The notes below the pieces were generated by a model. That model searched no databases. It saw only the letters and a list, made by a program, of their open reading frames with translations, and had not been told where the DNA came from. A stretch of 6,039 nt of DNA from Candidatus Woesearchaeota archaeon (lineage in GTDB: Archaea > Nanobdellota > Nanobdellia > Woesearchaeales > JACPBV01). The position numbers were made by a program, and so were the translations under genes. The stretch spans positions 1 through 6,039 of the forward strand of contig JACPBU010000098.1 of assembly GCA_016180165.1 (NCBI GenBank), read 5' to 3'. Below, one piece after another: positions 1 through 4,421 of the stretch (its first letter is position 1; each line of letters opens with the position of its first letter).

Positions 1-557
1 GGCGGAATATTGATGTTAAACGCATTCAGGTCGATAGCTTTGTGGAATCCTGCTTTTGATATGAGCCGTGAGTAATATTTTGGGGCAAAATTAGTTGAGG
101 TTGTCGGTATTTCGTTGAATCCTTGGATGAGTAATCCAGTCTCATAAAGGGTGGATGCATTTATCGGCCCCCTGAGGATGCTCATCCCTTTTTTTATAAC
201 CTCTTTTTGTGCTTCAGCAAAGAGCAGGTCTGCCACGTTCTGGTCCCGTATACTCTCAAAAAATCCAAAATAAGCGGCTTTTTCTTTTGCAAACTTTATG
301 TAATGGCTGTTGAGGAACACAGAAATCCTCCCGGCAATCCTGCCTTCTTTCTTTGCAAGCAGGAGGGTTTTCGAGACATACCCCCATAAAGGGTTCTTTT
401 CGCTGAAAAACCTCAGCTGGTCAGCAATGACCGGCTCAACCCAAACCTTGAAGTTTTTGTAGACCTGTTCGGGAAAGGTGAGGAACTGCAGGAGGTCTTC
501 ACTTTTTTTTACACGAACTATTTCAATCTTCCCTGCCGTGCCCGCAATGCCTTTCAT
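1..557 (-). CDS. GNAT-like N-acetyltransferase, YghO-type family, C-terminus cut by window edge
   Basis: The minus-strand frame stays open from the ATG at 557 to the window edge, giving 185 residues of a protein that in this family usually runs to about 350-400. What I see: an N-terminal segment with FLTFPEQVY and VWVEPVI, then KNPLWGY, then LLLAKKEGRIAGRIS near residues 66-80, then AYFGFFESIRDQNVADLL near 95-110, then GMSILRGPINAS, GLLIQGF and a Tyr-Tyr ending in SKAGF near 125-175. This order matches a widespread family of GNAT-fold proteins in which a receiving helix and the R-GP-N and G-L-(V/I)-(E/Q)-GF motifs recur. The substrate is not known for the family, so I assign only the fold. 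An in-frame TGA lies 45-47 bases upstream with no other ATG between, which fixes the start at 557. A TATA box at 580-588 sits about 27 bases upstream, suggesting a leaderless message. The gene diverges from the kinase operon. Confidence 0.72.
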   Translation of the reverse strand, partial: MKGIAGTAGKIEIVRVKKSEDLLQFLTFPEQVYKNFKVWVEPVIADQLRFFSEKNPLWGYVSKTLLLAKKEGRIAGRISVFLNSHYIKFAKEKAAYFGFFESIRDQNVADLLFAEAQKEVIKKGMSILRGPINASTLYETGLLIQGFNEIPTTSTNFAPKYYSRLISKAGFHKAIDLNAFNINIP

Positions 558-579
558 GCTTTCCTTTTGGCGGCGGTTG

Positions 580-588
580 TTTATAAAA
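580..588 (-). promoter_or_regulatory. TATA box for the GNAT-like gene
   Basis: Read on the minus strand this is TTTTATAAA, preceded by an A-rich stretch that could serve as the TFB recognition element. Its centre is about 27 bases before the ATG at 557, so transcription would start at or beside the start codon. The same spacing recurs at three other genes in this window, which strengthens the call. Confidence 0.6.
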
Positions 589-628
589 TTTTGGAATGGA
601 TTCGATCAGCAGCCCCCAATCGCAACAT
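581..628 (-). CDS. Possible 15-codon leader ORF with a strong ribosome binding site
   Basis: The minus strand has GGAGGTG seven bases before an ATG at 628, a near-perfect Shine-Dalgarno arrangement. The ORF it serves has only 15 codons before TAA and overlaps the TATA box of the GNAT-like gene. It is out of frame with that gene, and I see no other reading frame it could open. It may be a leader peptide, a remnant of an older start, or chance. Similarity to anything known cannot be judged at this length. Confidence 0.2.
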   Translation of the reverse strand: MLRLGAADRIHSKIL

Positions 629-660
629 ATTTATACACCTCCTCGTTCCAGGGTCGTGAC

Positions 661-668
661 TTTAAAAT
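661..668 (+). promoter_or_regulatory. TATA box for the kinase / response regulator operon
   Basis: TTTAAAAT is centred about 28 bases before the ATG at 693. A second TATA-like stretch (ATTTATA near 629-635) lies further upstream and could give a message with a short leader. The closer box fits the leaderless pattern seen elsewhere in the window. Confidence 0.5.
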
Positions 669-692
669 GATGACATTTGGGGGATTGAAAAG

Positions 693-1118
693 ATGAACTT
701 TTTTAAGCAAAGGAGGTTTGTTCATCCTCCCGAGGAGTTTCCAGTATTTGCAAACAATGTCATTGGATTAGCGAGGCTTACAAGAGATAACCCCGGCCTT
801 GAAGAAAAGCTTTTAGTGGAAGGGACACATCTTGATTTTAAGTATCTCCTCGATGCGGGGAATGAGCTTTCTGGTATGGACTGGCATAGGATTTGCAGGA
901 ATGCCCAGCTCCTTTGGCAGGATCCCGAAATTATTTACCGGGTTGCCTCAAGGGGCCCGAAGAATTTAAATCCCTACGAAGGCCTGCTTGGAGCATTCTT
1001 TGGCATCTTTTCTGATCCAGTCCTTACAGCTGCTGCTGTCCTTCCTCTTGATATTTTTTTAGGGAAGCTGATCCCGACTTTGAACGGGAGGTTCAACCTG
1101 GCCAAAATTGGACCTTAA
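693..1118 (+). CDS. Sensor histidine kinase, N-terminal sensory fragment (frameshifted)
   Basis: This 141-residue frame encodes the first part of a sensory region, including MDWHRICRNAQLLWQDPEI near residues 62-80 and a hydrophobic stretch (GLLGAFFGIFSDP) near 97-109. The hydrophobic stretch is broken by charged residues, so it is not a clear membrane segment. I recognise the general layout of a cytosolic input domain that in other signalling proteins continues into a segment with P-L-G-PPA-V and paired cysteines. That continuation is present here, but in the next frame (from about 1108). The reading frame ends at TAA 1116-1118, and the next frame is open from 1084, so the break lies between 1084 and 1115. 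Dropping one A from the AAAA run at 1104-1107 joins them as FNLAK-LDLND. The start is ATG 693, about 28 bases after a TATA box. The ligand is unknown. The fragment could also be a separate overlapping gene. Confidence 0.65.
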   Translation: MNFFKQRRFVHPPEEFPVFANNVIGLARLTRDNPGLEEKLLVEGTHLDFKYLLDAGNELSGMDWHRICRNAQLLWQDPEIIYRVASRGPKNLNPYEGLLGAFFGIFSDPVLTAAAVLPLDIFLGKLIPTLNGRFNLAKIGP

Positions 1119-2217
1119 TGATTGCAGGAGTGTTAAAGGTTTCTTACGCTCTTTCCCCATGCTTTACGGAGCGCCTCCCGCCGAGGTTAAAGAGCCTCAC
1201 TGCTGTATTCAGGTTAAAAATATTGATTGGATTGATGGGAAGGGATACAGGGTGGAAGGGAACAAAGTGTTTGAATTCCTTGTTGACAGGGAGACATTAG
1301 AGCCTGTTCAAGGCACAGAACAAGAGTTGCCAGAGAGGTTAAGCCCGGATGGGGCATTTAAGATTGGTGGAACGGTGTATGGCTCGAGAGCCTGTGAGTA
1401 CCATCTTGAATTTCAGCCGATGGGGTTCCCAAGCAAGCTGTGGCGCAGGACAGGAGCACGGGCTGTTGCTTATTTCTTTTCGGGAAAAACAATGGAAAAG
1501 GAGCTTGAAAGGAGCAGGCGCCGTTATGATGAGGCTCAACTTTTACTGACTGAGAAGGTTGCTGCCCTGGAGAGAACAGAAGTGGCTCTTGCAAAACAGG
1601 TTGAGCTTTCTGGACAGCTGCAGCAGGTCCATGGCCAATTGAAGGAGATGTATACAACATTAGAGGTCAGGGCAAAGGCGCTTGCAGGGGAATTGGAGGC
1701 GCAAAGGGCTAATATTGAGCTTGCCTCTTTGGTCAGGGGTTTGGGTCATCACATAAAAGGCCCATTAGGTGCGGTTCAGAGCACTCTCGACGGGATGGGA
1801 ACTGTATTAAAATCTCTTGAGTCCGCTGTAAGCACAGACTACTTAGAGCTTCTTCAGGGGCAGATGGGGATTGCAATTTCAAATGCTTATGAAGCCAGCC
1901 GTTTTATAGACATCATAACAAGGGTAGTAGCCGCTGGAAAGCCAGGAAATATTTATGCGCAGCCGGCAGGTAACTATGTCAGGGAAACACTCCAGCCAGC
2001 TGTTCAATCGCTTAGGAGAGATTACCCTTCTATCCCGTTTGAGGAATCTTATTCCAGCACAACTCCTGTAGGCGTCAATGATCAAATCAAGATTGCACTA
2101 AATCACTTGATGGTAAACGCTAATGAGGAGATGCAACGCGGGAATATCATCCCGGCAAAGCCATTTAGAATCTCAGTTTATGATGGGGATGGCGGTGTTT
2201 ACATTAGTGTCACCTAA
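1108..2217 (+). CDS. Sensor histidine kinase, central part: sensor end, coiled coil, HisKA, start of HATPase (frameshifted)
   Basis: The 369-residue frame has no good start: the first codon is TTG, with GGGAGG 15 bases away, too far to use. It therefore reads best as a continuation of the upstream fragment. Residues 12-33 hold FPMLYGAPPAEV and a Cys-Cys pair, and Cys96 lies in an ACEYHLEF segment, together the second half of the sensory domain. Residues about 128-205 form a long charged coiled coil, the usual signal-transmitting linker. The dimerisation/phosphoacceptor segment is SLVRGLGHHIKGPLG, with His214 (codon 1747-1749) as the likely phosphorylated residue. The residue after it is His where most HisKA kinases have Glu or Asp. 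The ATP-binding N box is LNHLMVNANEEM near 331-342. The frame then stops at TAA 2215-2217, exactly where the G1 box should begin. No membrane segments are visible, so the protein is probably cytosolic. Confidence 0.75.
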   Translation: MDLNDCRSVKGFLRSFPMLYGAPPAEVKEPHCCIQVKNIDWIDGKGYRVEGNKVFEFLVDRETLEPVQGTEQELPERLSPDGAFKIGGTVYGSRACEYHLEFQPMGFPSKLWRRTGARAVAYFFSGKTMEKELERSRRRYDEAQLLLTEKVAALERTEVALAKQVELSGQLQQVHGQLKEMYTTLEVRAKALAGELEAQRANIELASLVRGLGHHIKGPLGAVQSTLDGMGTVLKSLESAVSTDYLELLQGQMGIAISNAYEASRFIDIITRVVAAGKPGNIYAQPAGNYVRETLQPAVQSLRRDYPSIPFEESYSSTTPVGVNDQIKIALNHLMVNANEEMQRGNIIPAKPFRISVYDGDGGVYISVT

Positions 2218-2450
2218 ATGCTTTAATGCATGCGCCGAGCATGGAAACATCAGAAAACGGTGGGCGTGATGCAACCAGAGAAGAACGCCTGAATCTCCTT
2301 ATAAGGCCGATGGTGTCAACAAAAGGGGACGAGAATACGGGGATGGGGCTTGCAGAAGCTTCTGCAATCTGCCTTGGATTAAAGGGGAAGCTGAGGATCC
2401 ATGAGGCCGATGGATGTTTTGAAGCAAGGATTTATCTACCAGGAAGGTGA
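2208..2450 (+). CDS. Sensor histidine kinase, C-terminal half of the ATPase domain (frameshifted)
   Basis: The frame open from 2208 continues the HATPase fold. RPMVSTKGDENTGMGLAEA contains the F-box-like STKG and the G2 box GMGLA, followed by LKGKLRIHEADG and the closing strand FEARIYLPGR, as at the end of ordinary histidine kinases. The first ATG in frame is at 2226 and has no ribosome binding site, so independent translation is unlikely. Restoring one base at 2208-2214 (for example a C in the CC run at 2213-2214) joins it to the preceding fragment as YISVT-LNALM. Between the two lies an unusually long segment with no D-x-G-x-G motif, so the G1 box is degenerate or damaged. Rejoined over both breaks, the kinase would have about 585 residues. 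It stops at TGA 2448-2450, a few bases before the response regulator start. Confidence 0.68.
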   Translation, partial: CHLNALMHAPSMETSENGGRDATREERLNLLIRPMVSTKGDENTGMGLAEASAICLGLKGKLRIHEADGCFEARIYLPGR

Positions 2451-2455
2451 GAACA

Positions 2456-3283
2456 ATGGGGCATTACAACAAAGGATTTAATCGGTATGTGTACAAAGTG
2501 GAGGATGTAAATGGAACTCCGACATTGAGGTTTAATCTAAGCCTTAGTCACAGGAATCAGCCGCTGCGCATCCTTTATGCTGATGATAACCCCGATCAAA
2601 GGAAATCGATGAATGTCGGCACATTTGTCTCGGAAAGGCTTGCCCATATGGCGGCTACCACAACAATTGGCCCTAAGTCAATGCCGGTTGTTAATATCTA
2701 CACACTTTCCAGTGCGCAGGATTTCATGGATTTGTTCAAGGATCCGGAAGGTTACCTGGAGCAATTAGTGAGAGATGCTCCTCACTCAGAAAATGAAGAA
2801 GCAAGAAGGGCAATTGCACTTAAGGGTTTTCTGGGGTTTGGAGAAACCCAGGAAGGATTCATGGCTCGTATGAACGCACCAGATCAGGCGATTTTTGATT
2901 TGGTATTTTTGGATATCAGGATGTCTCAGGCAGAACAGGGGAAAAAGGATTATTCCGGCCTGCACGCGCTTCGTGATGCCTTAGCTGCTCGGAATGATGG
3001 AATGCCCATAAAGCTTCCCGATGGCACTCGGACATCCTTAAAAGCAAGATTTTATGGATTTCCCATCGTGTTTTTGACGGGGTATAATGAGTTCGGAGCT
3101 GACTTGACAAAACCCAAGATGGAGGGTGTTCCGCCAGTCAGTGAAGCTGATGGCTTCGTCTCAAAACCACTGGTGGCCAGCTCGTTTAAGCCGGCAATGC
3201 TTGAATTTCTTGATGGGAAATGGATTCACCCGGAGCTTGGGAAGAATTTTCTAACTGATGATTACAAGCATAAACCAAGATAG
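2456..3283 (+). CDS. Response regulator with an enlarged stand-alone receiver domain
   Basis: Counting from ATG 2456 (275 residues), the receiver motifs are all present and in order. The acidic pair Asp43-Asp44 lies in LRILYADDNPDQ, the phosphoacceptor Asp153 in FDLVFLDIRM, Thr208 in PIVFLTGYNE and Lys237 in FVSKPL. The protein should accept phosphate from the kinase encoded just upstream. It ends soon after the receiver and has no DNA-binding or enzyme domain. There are about 109 residues between the acidic pair and the phosphoacceptor, and about 55 from there to the Thr, against roughly 44 and 30 in a normal receiver; about 35 extra residues precede the domain. GGTGA lies close upstream of ATG 2456, favouring that start. 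A GTG at 2447 overlapping the kinase stop would add three residues. The gene is surely co-transcribed with the kinase. Confidence 0.85.
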   Translation: MGHYNKGFNRYVYKVEDVNGTPTLRFNLSLSHRNQPLRILYADDNPDQRKSMNVGTFVSERLAHMAATTTIGPKSMPVVNIYTLSSAQDFMDLFKDPEGYLEQLVRDAPHSENEEARRAIALKGFLGFGETQEGFMARMNAPDQAIFDLVFLDIRMSQAEQGKKDYSGLHALRDALAARNDGMPIKLPDGTRTSLKARFYGFPIVFLTGYNEFGADLTKPKMEGVPPVSEADGFVSKPLVASSFKPAMLEFLDGKWIHPELGKNFLTDDYKHKPR

Positions 3284-3315
3284 GCCAGAGCTTTCAGGCA
3301 AAGAGCTGAAATCAA

Positions 3316-3448
3316 TGTATTTGTTTAGCATCCTTAGGTCGAAACGCCTTTGTTTTTACATTGAGTCCGTCGCGGGGGGACGACCCCTACGGGGACGCAG
3401 GACAACTATGTCTCCCGTCGAGCGTTTCGAAGATGCTAAACAAATACA
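3316..3448 (+). repeat. Long inverted-repeat hairpin, 17-bp outer arms
   Basis: The arms 3316-3332 and 3432-3448 are perfect 17-bp inverted repeats (TGTATTTGTTTAGCATC and its complement). After a 6-versus-1 base asymmetric gap, a second perfect 9-bp pairing follows (TCGAAACGC 3339-3347 with 3422-3430). Further in, ACAT/ATGT and GTCC/GGAC pair, and the apex holds CCCCTACGGGG. All of these nest, so the stretch can fold as one ~130-base hairpin with an AT-rich base and a GC-rich tip. It lies just after the response regulator stop, with no promoter of its own that I can see. It could be a 3' UTR structure, a small RNA, or a MITE-like insertion with terminal inverted repeats. I see no target-site duplication at its edges. 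Confidence 0.6.
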
Positions 3449-3462
3449 AATCACTTGGAACT

Positions 3463-3551
3463 GGATAAGAGCCTGTCCAGGTTAGGTGTTTCGAGCTAAG
3501 GGGCCCTTGGCAATAACACTAACCGGCTTATCTGCCAACCGGGATAGGCTC
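3463..3551 (+). ncRNA. Candidate structured RNA: compact pseudoknot with HDV-ribozyme-like strand order
   Basis: Four pairings fit together with almost no gaps. Stem 1: GGATAAG 3463-3469 with CTTATCT 3527-3533, 7 bp beginning with G·U. Stem 2: GCCTGTCC 3471-3478 with GGATAGGC 3542-3549, extendable outwards by AG/CT at 3469-3470 and 3550-3551. Between them sits a hairpin at 3477-3526, CC(A)GGTTAG(G)TGTT with AACACTAACCGG, capped by GCTAAGG/CCTTGGC around a GGC loop. Stems 1 and 2 cross, so this is a pseudoknot. The order (stem 1, stem 2, hairpin, stem 1, stem 2) is that of HDV-like ribozymes. Three G·U pairs fall in these stems and would be A·C mismatches on the other strand, so the plus strand is the likely sense. 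Against the ribozyme idea, the hairpin is far longer than the usual 3-bp P3 and there is no room for P4. Confidence 0.42.
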
Positions 3552-3555
3552 TAAG

Positions 3556-3573
3556 AAAAAAATAGAGAAAAAA
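3556..3573 (-). terminator. Poly-T terminator of the eL15 gene
   Basis: On the minus strand, just past the eL15 stop at 3581-3583, there are runs of six T (3573-3568) and seven T (3562-3556). Archaeal transcription stops at such T-tracts without needing a hairpin. This also separates the minus-strand transcript from the structured region coming from the other side. Confidence 0.7.
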
Positions 3574-3580
3574 GGGAAGA

Positions 3581-4087
3581 TTACCCTACCGATGCCTTCC
3601 TCGCAGCACTTGTCACTCCCCGTAACGCTCTTCCTTTCTTATCGCAGATCCAGTTGATGCGGGAATCAGCCCTGATGGCAGGGTGATCCCTATCTACGAG
3701 GATGACCTCATACCAGAAATATTTTCCAGTCTCACCGACGTAATAGCTGTTCAATGCTGTGCAGTTGAGATAAGCTTTCTCTGCGCGCTGCTCAGCAATC
3801 CAGCCGTAGCTCATATGCAGGACTTTCTTCCTGCGCATGTTTTTTGGCTTCCTGCCTCCCGCAAAGGTTGGCCTCATGCGGCTCATGCGGAGCATCTTTA
3901 CTCTGGCAATAAGATAGCCTTGCTTTGCCCTATAGCCCAAAGAACGTGCACGATCAATCCTGGTCGGCCTTTCGACCCTGATGATGCTTGGCCCATCAGC
4001 CCAGGCGACCATCCTGTCTTTCCATATCTTTCCTAAGCTTTCCCGTGGCTTTTTCCACGCTTCCCTGACATATTGATACATTCCCAT
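3581..4087 (-). CDS. rpl15e: 50S ribosomal protein eL15 (L15e)
   Basis: eL15 is a large-subunit protein of archaeal and eukaryotic ribosomes that binds 23S rRNA. The 168-residue product starts MGMYQYVREAW, the family's standard N-terminus, and carries the conserved RVERPTRIDRARSLGYRAKQG near residues 37-57, a basic GGRKPKNMRRKK stretch, WIAEQRAEKAYLN, LNSYYVGETGKYFWYEVILVDRDHPAI and the end LRGVTSAARK. Archaeal homologues are usually about 190 residues. This one stops right after TSAARKASVG and lacks the basic C-terminal tail. I chose ATG 4087 because GGAGG stands five bases before it and because the family begins there. The frame is open up to an ATG at 4162, which would add 25 residues with no match to the family; a TATA-like box at 4191-4198 would place transcription start near 4168, so that longer form cannot be fully excluded. 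The gene is convergent with the response regulator. Confidence 0.95.
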   Translation of the reverse strand: MGMYQYVREAWKKPRESLGKIWKDRMVAWADGPSIIRVERPTRIDRARSLGYRAKQGYLIARVKMLRMSRMRPTFAGGRKPKNMRRKKVLHMSYGWIAEQRAEKAYLNCTALNSYYVGETGKYFWYEVILVDRDHPAIRADSRINWICDKKGRALRGVTSAARKASVG

Positions 4088-4190
4088 CGTAGCCTCCATC
4101 ACATAACGATTAAACCAGTATTTGGTATTTTCTTTAAGGTTCAGGTAAGCAACTACCCACATCCCTTTGCTGCTGAGTATTTTGCCTCCG

Positions 4191-4198
4191 TTTAAAAA
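4191..4198 (-). promoter_or_regulatory. Probable TATA box for eL15
   Basis: On the minus strand TTTTTAAA would set transcription start near 4168-4170, giving an eL15 leader of about 80 bases with a GGAGG ribosome binding site. That makes eL15 the one gene here with a leader, unless the ATG at 4162 is used. A weaker TTTAAT at 4111-4116 would instead start the message near the ATG at 4087. Confidence 0.4.
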
Positions 4199-4248
4199 CC
4201 TATATGGTTTTATGGCCAGCCAGTGGGCAGGTTATATTGTTTTGCCAG

Positions 4249-4254
4249 TTTATA
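4249..4254 (+). promoter_or_regulatory. TATA box upstream of a structured RNA candidate
   Basis: TTTATA on the plus strand, about 26 bases before 4278. It is not in position for any protein start, but it is right for a transcript beginning just before the stem at 4286. Confidence 0.35.
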
Positions 4255-4277
4255 GCCCTAACAGCATATTGAAATAG

Positions 4278-4380
4278 CATCTCATAATCATTCAGCGTTC
4301 TGAAAATGCCAGCCGAGAGATAAAAATACTCTCCATTCGTGCATAGTCGGTGAGTTTCAAACGACTGAATGATTACAACC
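4278..4380 (+). ncRNA. Candidate small structured RNA, possibly H/ACA-like guide
   Basis: A perfect 10-bp stem, AATCATTCAG (4286-4295) with CTGAATGATT (4365-4374), is extended inwards by CGTT/AACG and TGAAA/TTTCA with single-base bulges. Inside, GAGAG 4315-4319 pairs with CTCTC 4329-4333, and CCGA 4313-4316 could alternatively pair with TCGG 4347-4350. ACA follows the basal stem directly (4375-4377), as in archaeal H/ACA guide RNAs, and the ~90-base size and upstream TATA box fit a separate small RNA. I could not place a convincing kink-turn, and the inner stems would have to open to form a guide pocket, so the class is uncertain. The stem could also be an operator or attenuator ahead of the lipoprotein gene. 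Confidence 0.35.
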
Positions 4381-4390
4381 TCTCGAAACA

Positions 4391-4398
4391 TTTATATA
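4391..4398 (+). promoter_or_regulatory. TATA box for the cupredoxin lipoprotein gene
   Basis: TTTATATA is centred about 27 bases before the ATG at 4422, which predicts a leaderless transcript. It decides the start of this gene, because the frame is open further upstream (an in-frame ATG at 4350 lies before the promoter). Confidence 0.75.
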
Positions 4399-4421
4399 GT
4401 TCAACTTTTAAAATAGAGGCT

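Noticed and set aside
1118..1300. A plus-strand frame starting at ATG 1118, overlapping the stop of the kinase N-terminal fragment as TAATG.
   Set aside because: Although the overlap looks like translational coupling, the product has no kinase or sensor motif, whereas the frame one base away carries the PPAEV and Cys-Cys continuation.
3421..3444. A T-arm-like hairpin, AGCGT-TTCGAAG-ATGCT, followed by seven bases that pair with 3320-3326 like an acceptor stem.
   Set aside because: No D-arm or anticodon arm fits in between, and the acceptor would be almost only A·T pairs, unlike archaeal tRNAs. The pairing is part of the longer perfect 17-bp arm.
3258..3485. A 75-codon plus-strand reading frame running from the end of the response regulator through the hairpin.
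   Set aside because: It begins inside the response regulator, has no ribosome binding site, and its sequence follows the inverted repeats rather than any protein pattern.
3515..3532. Resemblance to the 3' conserved region (CR V) of RNase P RNA: AACACTAACCGGCTTATC looks like ACAGAACCCGGCUUAUC.
   Set aside because: The partner region CR I (GAGGAAAGUCC-like) is absent, and the unit closed by the end stem is under 90 bases, far shorter than any known RNase P RNA. The GGCTTAT bases are better explained by pairing with GGATAAG at 3463-3469.
3316..3551. SRP (7S) RNA as an explanation of the whole structured region.
   Set aside because: The size is near enough, but the helix 8 hallmark (GGAAGGGAGCA-type loop) is not found on either strand, and the two folded units are separate rather than closed by a common helix.
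4200..4391. A 63-codon minus-strand reading frame between eL15 and the lipoprotein gene.
   Set aside because: There is no ribosome binding site, its ATG sits in the lipoprotein TATA box, the product resembles nothing I know, and it overlaps the stem-loop at 4286-4374.
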